The translations under genes and the position numbers were made by a program. Below, piece by piece: positions 24,212-32,880 of a stretch of DNA of 41,799 nucleotides. The stretch is taken from positions 1-41,799 of the forward strand of contig JANQID010000058.1 of the NCBI GenBank assembly GCA_028282325.1. The letters run 5' to 3'. The notes beneath the pieces were generated by a model that was not told where the DNA came from, did not search any database, and saw only the letters and a program-made list of their open reading frames with translations. How positions within the stretch are numbered: the stretch's first letter is position 1; each line of letters begins with the position of its first letter. This stretch comes from Chloroflexaceae bacterium (GTDB lineage: Bacteria; Chloroflexota; Chloroflexia; Chloroflexales; Chloroflexaceae).

Positions 24212-25168
24212 GTGCGCGTCTTCATCACAGGCATCACCGGGCCGGTTGGCAGTTTTCTCGCCGATTATCTCCTTACCTTCCCCGACATCGAGATCCATGC
24301 CTTCAAACGTTGGCGCAGCGACCCGCGACCGATCGAGCATTTGTTTGGCCAGATAACGTTTCACGAGGGTGATATCGAAGACGCATTCTCAATAGAGCGC
24401 GCCATTGAGCGCGCTGCGCCTGATCGGGTCTACCACCTGGCGGCCCAGAGCTACCCCAGCGCCTCGTGGGACGCCCCAATCGCCACGATGCGCGCCAATG
24501 TCGAGGGAACGATCAACTTGCTGGAAGCCGTACGCCGCCAATGCCCCTCAGCGCGGGTGCATATCGCCGGCACCAGCGCCGAGTACGGATGGGTGGCCCC
24601 CGAAGACACTCCAATCCGTGAGACGCACCCGCTGCGACCGGCCAGCCCATATGGCGTCAGCAAAGTCGCCGCCGAACTCACCGGCCTGCAATATCACCAG
24701 AGCTATGGCCTGCACGTTATAGTGACGCGCTCTTTTAACCATGTCGGTCCGCGTCAGGGTGATCGCTGCGCGATGCAAACGTTTTGCCAGCAAATGGCCG
24801 CCGCTGAAGCCGGTCGCCAGGAATCGGCAATTCTGGTGGGCAATCTGGAGCCGCGCCGCGACTTCACCCATACCGCCGATGTAGCGCAGGCGCTGTGGTT
24901 GCTGCTGGATCGCGGCACACCCGGCGAGGTGTATAATCTGTGCTCCGGCCAGGCCACGCGCATTGGCGACATCGTCGATATCGTGCGCCAACAAGGTCGC
25001 GTCCCCGTCGAGATACGCGTCGATCCCGCCCGGTTGCGCCTCGTCGATGAACCGGTGTTGATGGGCGACCCACGCAAGTTGCACGCCGCTACGGGATGGG
25101 AGCCGCGCATCGGCATTGCGCAGATGGTCGCCGAATTGCTCGACTACTGGCGTGAGCGCCTGGGCTAA
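24212..25168 (+). CDS. Extended SDR NAD(P)-dependent sugar-nucleotide epimerase/reductase
   Basis: A 318-residue Rossmann-fold enzyme of the extended SDR family. The dinucleotide motif is GITGPVG (G7, G10, G13), the catalytic triad is S122, Y147 and K151 (SPYGVSK), and the C-terminal domain has RRDFTHTADVAQAL and YNLCSGQATRIGDIV, as in GDP-mannose 4,6-dehydratase/GDP-4-keto-6-deoxymannose reductase relatives. It would act on an NDP-sugar for glycan synthesis, in keeping with the nearby glycosyltransferases, but the exact reaction is not fixed by sequence. Start GTG 24212 has CAGGAG six bases upstream. Confidence 0.88.
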   Translation: MRVFITGITGPVGSFLADYLLTFPDIEIHAFKRWRSDPRPIEHLFGQITFHEGDIEDAFSIERAIERAAPDRVYHLAAQSYPSASWDAPIATMRANVEGTINLLEAVRRQCPSARVHIAGTSAEYGWVAPEDTPIRETHPLRPASPYGVSKVAAELTGLQYHQSYGLHVIVTRSFNHVGPRQGDRCAMQTFCQQMAAAEAGRQESAILVGNLEPRRDFTHTADVAQALWLLLDRGTPGEVYNLCSGQATRIGDIVDIVRQQGRVPVEIRVDPARLRLVDEPVLMGDPRKLHAATGWEPRIGIAQMVAELLDYWRERLG

Positions 25169-25206
25169 AAACACAGCCAGATTCGCCCCTCGTCATCATA
25201 GGTGTT

Positions 25207-26094
25207 ATGGGAACGCTCTACATGGTTAGTACGCCGATCGGCAACCTAGAAGACATTACGCTGCGTGCGCTGCGCGTATTGCGCGATTCGACGCTGATCG
25301 CAGCAGAAGACACGCGCCACACACGCCGTCTGCTCAACCACTATGATATTGTCGTTCCGTGCATTTCATACCACGAGCACAACAAACTGCGCCGCCTCGA
25401 CGACATTCTCAGTGCGCTCGCGAACGGCGACGTGGCGCTGGTATCCGATGCCGGCGCGCCGGCGTTGTCCGATCCCGGTTTTGAACTGGTGAACGCCTGC
25501 ATCGCCGCCGGATTTCCGGTGACGCCGATCCCCGGGCCGAGCGCGCCGATCGCGGCATTAACCACATCCGGATTGTCGACTGATCGTTTTCTCTACGTAG
25601 GATTCTTGCCCCGACGCAGCGGAGATCGACGCGCGTTGTTCGAAAACATCGCGAACCTGGCGGTCACGCTGGTTTGTTTTGAAACGCCGCACCGTTTGCG
25701 CGGTGCGCTTAACGACATCCACGCAACGCTCGGTGATCGACAGATCGCCGTTGCGAACGATCTGACCAAGCGGTTTGAAACGATCCTGCGCGGAACGGTC
25801 AGCCAGATGATTGAGCGCTTTGCCGCCACACAGCCGCGCGGCGAATTCACCCTTGTTATCGCGGGCCAGCCGATCGAACAACGTCGGCGGCGCGACCAGC
25901 AACGCATCGCGGAAGCCGAGCCGCCCGCCGCGCCTCTCGATGAGGCGACCATCGCCCGACGCCTGACCGAACTCCGCGACCAGGGATTTGGCGGCAGCGC
26001 TGCCGCCCGCATAGTCGCCAGCGAAACGGATGCGCCCAAAAGCGCCGTGTATCAGATCTGGCTGCGCCTTGACGATGCAACACAGGATGATTGA
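25207..26094 (+). CDS. rsmI: 16S rRNA (cytidine-1402-2'-O)-methyltransferase RsmI
   Basis: This 295-residue protein has all RsmI blocks: LYMVSTPIGNLEDITLRAL at the N-terminus, AEDTRHTRRLLNHY, ALVSDAGAPALSDPG, PIPGPSAPIAALTTSGL and FLPRRSGDR. With S-adenosylmethionine it 2'-O-methylates C1402 of 16S rRNA in the decoding centre. The length is normal. A short helical C-terminal domain (about 240-295) is present. ATG 25207 is preferred from the family N-terminus; only a weak ribosome binding site (GGTG) is near. The stop lies one base from the stop of a degraded minus-strand ORF. Confidence 0.95.
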   Translation: MGTLYMVSTPIGNLEDITLRALRVLRDSTLIAAEDTRHTRRLLNHYDIVVPCISYHEHNKLRRLDDILSALANGDVALVSDAGAPALSDPGFELVNACIAAGFPVTPIPGPSAPIAALTTSGLSTDRFLYVGFLPRRSGDRRALFENIANLAVTLVCFETPHRLRGALNDIHATLGDRQIAVANDLTKRFETILRGTVSQMIERFAATQPRGEFTLVIAGQPIEQRRRRDQQRIAEAEPPAAPLDEATIARRLTELRDQGFGGSAAARIVASETDAPKSAVYQIWLRLDDATQDD

Positions 26095-26095
26095 T

Positions 26096-26341
26096 CTAGG
26101 CAAACGCCAGGGCGGATTGCACCTCCGCCTGCAACTCATCGGGATAGAACTCCGCTCAGTGCAAAACGCGATCCAGGTCGCAAAAATGCACATGGGCGGC
26201 AGTCACATCATCGCGCAGGGTGCCTTCGACTACTTTGCGTCGCCATAATCCAAGGTGCAAATGCCCGACAGGCAACGTGTTGGAGCCTATAATCACGGAA
26301 GCGCCGAGCCTCCGCAAGTAATTGCTATAAATGCCGCACAA
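26096..26341 (-). pseudogene. Degraded ORF with an in-frame stop
   Basis: On the minus strand a protein-like sequence runs through RRLGASVIIGSNTLPVGHLH, VEGTLRDDVTAAHVHFCDLD and RVLH, meets TGA, then continues in the same frame as AEFYPDELQAEVQSALAFA before TAG at 26096-26098. The second part looks like a natural helical C-terminus, which suggests that the TGA is a disabling mutation. I do not recognise the family, and no credible start is visible, so the 5' end is also probably lost. Recoding of the TGA is an alternative but nothing nearby supports it. Confidence 0.4.
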
Positions 26342-27128
26342 CAGCGAAACACCCCGGCTGGATTACCGAGGTGCTTCACTTTGCCATCTTCTTGTTTTAG
26401 CGGCTAACACACTTACGTAGCAACGTACTGGTTTTTGGTTTTAAGTGGTATTTTGATCTTTAGGAACGTGCTGCAACTGGATCGGGACGTTGTGCTGGGA
26501 TGTGATGGTTGAATGTCGGGCTGGGATGGTAGTGCGATGTTCTCCTAAAAACCAATAGCCTGTAAAACAGACGGCTTGCAGCGAGATTTGGTTGGAATGA
26601 GGGATATGTCGTTCTCAACTGCGCTTACACTATACCATATTCACTGCTCGCTGTACAATCATTCAATAGTCTTATACGCTGTACGCTCCAGGTACTAGCT
26701 CTTAAGCAACCGGAAGTACCATAAATAGCATCAAACACATAACACAACACCCTCTCACACAAGATCCCAAAGTTATGAATTATTCTTTGAAAATATTTTT
26801 TCATACGTTTGCTACACTATACATTATTATTGTATCACAAAAATGTCATTTTGCTAGATCTTACAGCTAACAAATTCGTTATTTTAATCTTATTTATCCA
26901 GACGCAATACAGTTTTTCGGCTACAACACCTAGCAAAACCCTGCGCCCAAAATTATATTATATTGCCAGGCATTTAGCGCGGCATGATGTAGCGAAAATT
27001 CAGGACTCCCGGATTGACGATGGATCTTTTGAAGGCTATAATCTGGCCCATTGCATTGAGACAGCGGAACACATGCTATCGTCTGTCTGCCTATCGTCAT
27101 TTGTGTGCATTCCCCATCACCCAACGCT
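26342..27128. other. Gene-free, AT-rich region
   Basis: About 790 bp with no credible gene. The part from about 26620 to 27000 is much more AT-rich than the rest of the window. A weak hairpin sits near 26350-26380 (ACCCCGG/CCGAGGT with one mismatch) and a small TACGT/ACGTA hairpin near 26415. The right end holds the promoter of the next gene. The stretch may be an acquired or decayed segment or a long regulatory region. Confidence 0.5.
27014..27042 (+). promoter_or_regulatory. Consensus sigma70-type promoter
   Basis: TTGACG at 27014-27019 and TATAAT at 27037-27042 are separated by exactly 17 bp. Expected transcription start is near 27049, giving an 80-nt leader to the glycosyltransferase ATG. 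Confidence 0.75.
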
Positions 27129-28295
27129 ATGAAAGTGCTCTACATTGCCAGCGGCATCCCAGTTCCTGGCACACTGGGCGGCTCTACCCATGCGCTTGAA
27201 GTGGCCCGCGGGCTGGCGCGACGTGAACACACTATTCATCTGATAGCCGCCAGCCGATCGGGATGGGGCGGGCTGGCGCCGTTTGTGCGACCGGTCTCAC
27301 ACCCATTTGCCGGCTTTTTGCTGCACCACCAGGACATCCCCAAGAGTATTGCGTTTCTGGGCGCGTGGCCGATTCTGCGCTTGATGCGCGCACTACAACC
27401 TGACACTGTTATTGAGCGATATTACAACTTCGCTGGCGCCGGAATCTGGGCGGCGCAGCGATTGGGCATCCCCAGCTTGTTGGAAGTCAATGCCCTGATC
27501 ATCGATCCGCCGACCGTATTCAAGCGCCGCCTCGATGACGCGCTCGGCGGGCCAATGCGACGTTGGGCGCTGGCGCAATGCCGCCGAGCAGATCGGATCG
27601 TCACACCGCTGCACACAACGACGCCGCCTGAGATTGCGCGCGACAAAATCGTTGAGTTGCCGTGGGGCGCTGATGTAGAGCGCTTCACGGCGATTGCCGA
27701 GCAACGTCTGAGACGACCGCCGGAGAATCCGCCCACGGCGATCTTTCTCGGCTCATTCCGCGCCTGGCATGGCGCGCTCGATTTCATTCGCGCGGCGCTA
27801 CGGCTGCTGGAAGCGGGGCGAGATTATGCTTTCACGCTGGTCGGCGACGGACCGGAACGCCCGTTCGCCGAGCGGCTGGCAGCCGCATGGCCAGGCCGTT
27901 TTCGTTTTACGGGGGCGATCCCCTACGATCAGGTTCCCGGCGAGTTGCAATGCGCAACGGTCGGGGTTGCACCTTTCACGACCGCGCCCCACCCGGCGCT
28001 GCAATCGGCGGGATTCTTCTGGTCGCCACTCAAGGTATATGAGTATATGGCCGCCGGGTTGCCTGTCGTAACCACAGATTTGCACCCGCTCAATACGATC
28101 ATTCGGCATGAGCGAGAGGGGATACTGTTTCGCGAAGGCGACATCGGCGACCTGGCCGCTGCGATCGATCGCGCGCTGTGCGATCCAACGGCGCGCATAA
28201 TGGGGGCGCAAGCGCGCGAGCGGGTGGTCGCGCATTATTCATGGCAAAGCCACTGCGCGGATCTTGAGCAGATCCTGACGTCGATGATCGGATAA
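27129..28295 (+). CDS. Glycosyltransferase, GT4-like
   Basis: A 388-residue GT-B transferase. The N-terminal domain begins MKVLYIASGIPVPGTLGGST, with the usual glycine loop, and the C-terminal half has AIFLGSFRAWHGALDFIRAA, a FTLVGDGPER turn and the SPLKVYEYMAAGLPVVTTD donor-binding segment in which E (VYEYM) is the GT4 contact to the nucleotide sugar. It probably builds a surface glycan with the NDP-sugar enzyme upstream. The start at 27129 fits the family; a frame start at 27105 is less likely. No ribosome binding site is visible although the promoter upstream is near perfect. Confidence 0.88.
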   Translation: MKVLYIASGIPVPGTLGGSTHALEVARGLARREHTIHLIAASRSGWGGLAPFVRPVSHPFAGFLLHHQDIPKSIAFLGAWPILRLMRALQPDTVIERYYNFAGAGIWAAQRLGIPSLLEVNALIIDPPTVFKRRLDDALGGPMRRWALAQCRRADRIVTPLHTTTPPEIARDKIVELPWGADVERFTAIAEQRLRRPPENPPTAIFLGSFRAWHGALDFIRAALRLLEAGRDYAFTLVGDGPERPFAERLAAAWPGRFRFTGAIPYDQVPGELQCATVGVAPFTTAPHPALQSAGFFWSPLKVYEYMAAGLPVVTTDLHPLNTIIRHEREGILFREGDIGDLAAAIDRALCDPTARIMGAQARERVVAHYSWQSHCADLEQILTSMIG

Positions 28296-28423
28296 GCGCC
28301 TGGAATGTCTAAACATCACCGCACGGATAGGCATACTCGCAGTTGGCATCGGCAAAGACAGGAAACCGACTGCGAGCCCATGGTACAATACCGGATACGT
28401 ACTGGCGTGCGTGAGGCCCGCAT

Positions 28424-30277
28424 ATGACGATACACATCCTTACACTGACGGTTGCAGCCCAGATCGCTGCCGGCGAGGTTGTCGAGCGACCGGCCTCGGT
28501 AGTAAAAGAGTTGGTTGAAAACGCGCTTGATGCCGGGGCGCGGCGAATCAGCGTGGAAGCACGCGGCGGCGGCGTGCGCGAAATCAAAGTTCAAGACGAC
28601 GGATGCGGCATCCCGGCGAGCGAAGTCGAGCTTGCCTTTGAGCGGCATGCGACCAGCAAACTGCGGCAGGCCGATGATCTGTGGCGCATCGGGACGCTCG
28701 GATTTCGCGGCGAGGCGTTGCCAAGCGTTGCAAGCGTGGCGCAGGTCATTTGTGTTACACGCGCGTCAAGCGAAGAACTGGGCGTCGAATTGCGCATTGC
28801 CGGCGGGGAAATTCAGGCGCGAACACCGCGGGGCTGTTCGCCAGGCACCGCTATAGTCGTCCGCAATCTGTTCTACAACACGCCCGTACGCCGCGATTAT
28901 TTGCGCTCGGACGCGACCGAACTCAGTGCGATCAGCGCCGTGGTGCAGCAATACGCCCTGGCCTATCCGGAGGTGCACTTCACACTGTTGCTCGACGGGC
29001 GGTTGGGTTTGCAAACCAGCGGCGACGGCGAGTTGCGCACGGTGTTGATCGAGCTGTACGGATTGGAAGTCGCCCGCCAACTCTTGCCTGTAGAAGCCGC
29101 TTACGGCGAAGGCGAAGAAGCTGTACGGGTCAGCGGCCTGGTTTCGCCGCCGGGGTTGACGCGCGGATCGCGCGGGTATTTGCACCTGTTCGTGAATCGA
29201 CGGGTATTGCAGCCGCGCGGCGCACTGTCCGCGGTTATTGAAGATGCGTACCACACGCTGCTGATGAAGGGGCGGCATCCGCTGGCCGCACTGAATATCG
29301 ACGTACATCCGGCGATGGTTGATGTCAATGTGCATCCGACCAAAAGCGAAGTCAAGTTCCGTTCCCCATCACGCGTCCATTCCGTCCTGGGGCGGGCGGT
29401 GCGCGCGGCACTGACAGAAGGCGCCGGGGTGCAAGCCTGGGCCGAGCCATCGCCGCTGATCGATGGCGTGCAACGACGCTTTGAGCTACGGCAGATCGGT
29501 CAGTCTCGCGAGACGGCCCAAACGACGCCGACTGCCTGGGGAGTGGGAGTCGGCGCGTGGGACGCACAACACAGTCGTTGGGACGTAGGCGGCGCTCAGA
29601 CGACGCCTCCGCGCGATCAGGAGCGGGCGGTAGGGGATGGCACCACACCCGAAGCGGCTGCGTCGGCTGAAACCGCACCGGCCAGCAAATCCTCCGCCCT
29701 GCCGCCGCTGCGGGTAGTCGGCCAGGTCGGGCTAACATATATCATCGCCGAGTCGCCGGAAGGCATGTATTTGATCGATCAGCACGCCGCCCACGAGCGC
29801 ATCACCTACGAGCGACTGATGGCCCAACGAGGCGGGGGCGCGCTGGAATCGCAGCATTTGCTGATGCCGCAAACGGTCGCACTCCCGCCGGCTGCCGCAG
29901 TCACGCTGCTCCGCAATGCTGAAGCGCTGACCGAATGGGGGTTCGGGATTGACGAATGGGGCGAGGGCACGGTGCGTCTGCGCGCGGCGCCGTCCGAGAT
30001 CGCGCTCGATGATGCGCCGAAACTGCTGCTGGAGATGGTCGACCACCTGGAAGGACGCGGCGGCAGCAATCCGCACGACTGGCGCGAGGCGATCTTGACC
30101 ACGCTTGCCTGCCATTCATCGGTGCGCGCCGGCCAGACACTCTCGTTCGAGGAGATGCGCGAATTATTGCGTCAGCTTGAACAATGCGTCAATCCACGCA
30201 CATGCCCGCACGGTCGCCCGACCATGGTGCTGATCACGCCTGGCCAGCTCGAACGCCAGTTCGGACGGCAGGCGTAA
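28424..30277 (+). CDS. mutL: DNA mismatch repair protein MutL
   Basis: A 617-residue MutL. The GHKL ATPase domain is complete (ENALDAGA at 32-39, QDDGCGI, TLGFRGEAL, GTAIVVRNLFYNTPVR). A variable acidic/proline-rich linker covers about 350-430. The C-terminal dimerisation domain has the endonuclease motif DQHAAHERITYE starting at D452 (DQHA-x2-E-x4-E), ACHSSVRAG and CPHGRPT, so it should nick the daughter strand itself, as expected in organisms without MutH. Start ATG 28424. MutS is not in the window. Confidence 0.96.
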   Translation: MTIHILTLTVAAQIAAGEVVERPASVVKELVENALDAGARRISVEARGGGVREIKVQDDGCGIPASEVELAFERHATSKLRQADDLWRIGTLGFRGEALPSVASVAQVICVTRASSEELGVELRIAGGEIQARTPRGCSPGTAIVVRNLFYNTPVRRDYLRSDATELSAISAVVQQYALAYPEVHFTLLLDGRLGLQTSGDGELRTVLIELYGLEVARQLLPVEAAYGEGEEAVRVSGLVSPPGLTRGSRGYLHLFVNRRVLQPRGALSAVIEDAYHTLLMKGRHPLAALNIDVHPAMVDVNVHPTKSEVKFRSPSRVHSVLGRAVRAALTEGAGVQAWAEPSPLIDGVQRRFELRQIGQSRETAQTTPTAWGVGVGAWDAQHSRWDVGGAQTTPPRDQERAVGDGTTPEAAASAETAPASKSSALPPLRVVGQVGLTYIIAESPEGMYLIDQHAAHERITYERLMAQRGGGALESQHLLMPQTVALPPAAAVTLLRNAEALTEWGFGIDEWGEGTVRLRAAPSEIALDDAPKLLLEMVDHLEGRGGSNPHDWREAILTTLACHSSVRAGQTLSFEEMRELLRQLEQCVNPRTCPHGRPTMVLITPGQLERQFGRQA

Positions 30278-30425
30278 GCGATCTTGCCGCCACAACGTCT
30301 CACACGACTTCAGAGACAGCTATTGGAAAGTAAGCAGCGGAGCAATTCCGGGATAGGTTTCGTGCGCCTGAAATCGCAGGCTATTGCAGTGGAGATGCGA
30401 CAGGCGTCACATCCCCGCCGAGCGG

Positions 30426-31307
30426 CTATTTGGTGACGCGACGGAAACTGCGTGCGCCCGCCAGGAGCATAATGCTGGCAAGGGCGAGCAAGATGAGCAG
30501 CGCGCTGCCGATGACCGAACCAGCGTTTGATCCGGCCGGAATGCTGGACGGGCCGTAGAGCAGCAGGCGGAGCGCGTCGATGGTATAGGTAAGCGGGTTA
30601 ACTTTCGCGATCGCCTGAAGCCAACCGGGCAGAAATTCTAACGGCAATTGGGCTGAACTGGTAAACAGGAGCGGCAGGGTCAGGAAGTTCGAGATCAAGA
30701 ACGTCGCCTCGTTGCTGCGCGTTGTCAACGCCACGGTGACATTCAAGCCGGCCAGCATCAGGCCGAAGAGCAGTGCGATGCCCAAGGCTGCCAGAATGCC
30801 GGGGAGGCCATACGCATAGGTAATGGTCATCTGCAGGCCGCCGTCGCCAAAGCGGAGTCCAGCCAGGAAAGTCGCGAGCAGAATGATCACCGCTTGCATC
30901 AGCATACGAGTCATATCGCCGAGAATCTTGCCGAGCAAAATCGCCAGCCGATTGATCGGCGTGGTCAACAGTTTGCTGAGAAAACCGCTGTCGAGATCGC
31001 TTATCAGCCCCAGGCCCGATTGCCCGGCGCCGAAGAGGATGGTTTGTAAAATGACCGCCGGCGCAAAGAAGGCCAGGTAGCTCTGGCCGCCAAAGGCCTC
31101 GGCAAAGCCGGGAGCGCGTGCGATACGTTCAAAGATCTGGCCAAACAGCAAGAGCCAGACCATTGGCTGAACCAGCGAGAAGTAGAGGATCACCGGACGC
31201 CGCGCCAGCTTGGTAATCGCACGCCGATAGAGGCTCCACGTTTCGTTTATGAACGCCCCGGGTTTGCGCCTCAGCGCAAACCCGGCGCTCGCAGTCGTCG
31301 TATTCAT
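30426..31307 (-). CDS. ABC-2 type transporter permease (DrrB-like)
   Basis: A 293-residue permease with about six membrane segments: ILYFSLVQPMVWLLLFGQIF begins the core, then a second cluster around AVILQTILFGAGQSGLGL, and three further helices ending with a helix near ALLILLALASIMLLAGA. It pairs with the DrrA-like ATPase encoded 16 bp upstream and would export a hydrophobic compound. Start ATG 31307 is chosen; the longer frame to 31634 overlaps the ATPase gene and is not membrane-like. The same operon starts with a MarR regulator. Confidence 0.88.
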   Translation of the reverse strand: MNTTTASAGFALRRKPGAFINETWSLYRRAITKLARRPVILYFSLVQPMVWLLLFGQIFERIARAPGFAEAFGGQSYLAFFAPAVILQTILFGAGQSGLGLISDLDSGFLSKLLTTPINRLAILLGKILGDMTRMLMQAVIILLATFLAGLRFGDGGLQMTITYAYGLPGILAALGIALLFGLMLAGLNVTVALTTRSNEATFLISNFLTLPLLFTSSAQLPLEFLPGWLQAIAKVNPLTYTIDALRLLLYGPSSIPAGSNAGSVIGSALLILLALASIMLLAGARSFRRVTK

Positions 31308-31323
31308 AGTTGTCGCAATTCCT

Positions 31324-32343
31324 CTAGCGGCGTCGTCCAAATGGGCCGCCGCGCACATTGCGCCAGTTCTGCATCGGCGCCTCGTCACGGATCTTCGAAC
31401 CGGTATGTTTGAGAAATACGTCATCAAGCGAAGGGTTAGACAGTGAGAGCTGCGCCACGCGCAGTCCCCTGGCGTCGAGCAGGCGCAGCACATCGGCGAC
31501 TGCTTCGCCGCCGTTGCGGGTATAGACATTGAGTCCTTCATCAAAGCGGTCGATGCCGGAAATAAACGGCGCATCGCCGAGCACAGTCTGCGCCTGTTCG
31601 CTCTGTTGGGCGACGCTCTGGCCGTTGTTGGCAAAGCGTAGAATGATCACATCGCCGCCGATCTCTTGCTTGAGCTGGCGCGGACTACCGATCGTTTTGA
31701 TCTGGCCCTGGTCAATGATCGCCAGCCGTTGACACAGCTTGTCGGCCTCCTCCATATAGTGCGTCGTGAGAAAGATTGTCAGGTTCTCCTGTTTATTGAG
31801 CCGTTCCAGATACACCCAGAGGTTGGCGCGATTCTGGGGATCGAGGCCGGTTGTCGGTTCATCCAGGAACAAAACACGCGGCTGGTGGATCAACCCTGTC
31901 GCCAGATCGAGCCGTTTGCGCATCCCTCCGCTGAAAGAACCGGCCGGGCGATGGGCGTCGCCGGCAAGATCCATCAAGTTGAGCAGCTCATCGGTACGAC
32001 GGTGCAATGTGTTGCGATCCATATGAAACAGCTCGCCCTGAAGCAACAAATTTTCGCGGGCGGTGAGGTCGTCATCGACGCCAACCTCCTGCGCGGCATA
32101 GCCGATCAGGCGACGGACAGCGTCAGGATTCGCGTCGACGTCCAATCCCATAATGCGCATATCGCCGCTTGTCTTGCGCAGCAGCGTAATCAACATCTTG
32201 ATCGTCGTTGATTTGCCGGCTCCGTTGGGTCCGAGAAAGCCGAAAATTTCGCCCTCTTCGACGTGAAATGAGATCGACCGCACCGCCTGCGTGCCGTCGG
32301 GATAAGTTTTCGTCAGATTCTGCACTTCAATAACAGGCGTCAA
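31324..32343 (-). CDS. ABC transporter ATP-binding protein (DrrA-like)
   Basis: A 339-residue ATPase with Walker A GPNGAGKST, signature FSGGMRKRL, Walker B VLFLDEPTTGLD and switch histidine near LTTHYMEEAD, plus a C-terminal extension typical of the daunorubicin-resistance (DrrA) group. It drives the permease encoded downstream. The start is TTG 32343 with AGGAGG seven bases upstream; the SD overlaps the marR stop region, so translation is coupled. The C-terminal 40 residues are arginine-rich (MQNWRNVRGGPFGRRR). Confidence 0.93.
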   Translation of the reverse strand: MTPVIEVQNLTKTYPDGTQAVRSISFHVEEGEIFGFLGPNGAGKSTTIKMLITLLRKTSGDMRIMGLDVDANPDAVRRLIGYAAQEVGVDDDLTARENLLLQGELFHMDRNTLHRRTDELLNLMDLAGDAHRPAGSFSGGMRKRLDLATGLIHQPRVLFLDEPTTGLDPQNRANLWVYLERLNKQENLTIFLTTHYMEEADKLCQRLAIIDQGQIKTIGSPRQLKQEIGGDVIILRFANNGQSVAQQSEQAQTVLGDAPFISGIDRFDEGLNVYTRNGGEAVADVLRLLDARGLRVAQLSLSNPSLDDVFLKHTGSKIRDEAPMQNWRNVRGGPFGRRR

Positions 32344-32346
32344 GGA

Positions 32347-32799
32347 TTATCCTCCTGTTTCGGCAATAAGCCGTTCCACCATCGTTACCGCCCGTCCAAG
32401 CAAATCCAGTAACTGCTGTTGATCGGCGGAATCGAGCGAGTCGATAAGTTGTTGCATCTTGTCCATCCGTTGCGCATGGAGTTCATCCATCAGACATTGC
32501 CCGGCGTCGGTCAGCCGCAACAGCCATACACGACTATCATTGGCATGTCGTATGCGCTCCACCATCCCGGTATGCTCCAGCTTCCGAGCCAGCATCGTGA
32601 CCGAAGGCGGGGTCAATCGCAACGCCTCAGCCAGATCTTTCATCGACGTCATGCCTTGTCTGGCAATGTGGCGCAGCGCCTTGAAATGCGAGATGCTAAG
32701 ATCCAGGTGGATCATCTCGTTGAAAGCCGGCGACCGTGAAAGAGTATTGATACGATCGAGCAAATTGGCAAGTTGTTCTGACGGACTTGCAGCATCCAT
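32347..32799 (-). CDS. MarR-family transcriptional regulator
   Basis: A 150-residue dimeric winged-helix repressor: dimerisation helices at the ends, winged helix about 48-100 (MTSMKDLAEALRLTPPSV, then MVERIRHANDSRVWLLRLT with the DxR wing). It is the first gene of a three-gene operon with the DrrA-like ATPase and permease and very likely controls that exporter in response to a ligand. A candidate operator overlaps the start of transcription at 32814-32830. ATG 32799 has only a poor ribosome binding site. Confidence 0.92.
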   Translation of the reverse strand: MDAASPSEQLANLLDRINTLSRSPAFNEMIHLDLSISHFKALRHIARQGMTSMKDLAEALRLTPPSVTMLARKLEHTGMVERIRHANDSRVWLLRLTDAGQCLMDELHAQRMDKMQQLIDSLDSADQQQLLDLLGRAVTMVERLIAETGG

Positions 32800-32813
32800 A
32801 AACAGCCCGAAAG

Positions 32814-32846
32814 TTAATTCGTCTAACTAACTACCAAAATAGTATA
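32814..32846 (-). promoter_or_regulatory. marR promoter -10 with candidate MarR operator
   Basis: On the minus strand TATACT (plus-strand 32841-32846) is a good -10 element. Just downstream an imperfect 17-bp dyad, TTAGTTAGACGAATTAA (32814-32830, 12 of 17 symmetric), is in the style of MarR operators. No good -35 is seen. Confidence 0.45.
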
Positions 32847-32880
32847 CCACGCTTTGGAGGAGCAGTTGCGAGTCATATGG

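Noticed and set aside
26809-27132. 107-aa open frame in the AT-rich gap
   Set aside because: Composition is that of AT-rich non-coding DNA, with no start signal; the promoter of the next gene lies inside it.
30426-31634. Long form of the ABC permease starting at 31634
   Set aside because: The extra 109 residues are a non-membrane translation antisense in frame to the ATPase C-terminus; the ATG at 31307 fits the family.
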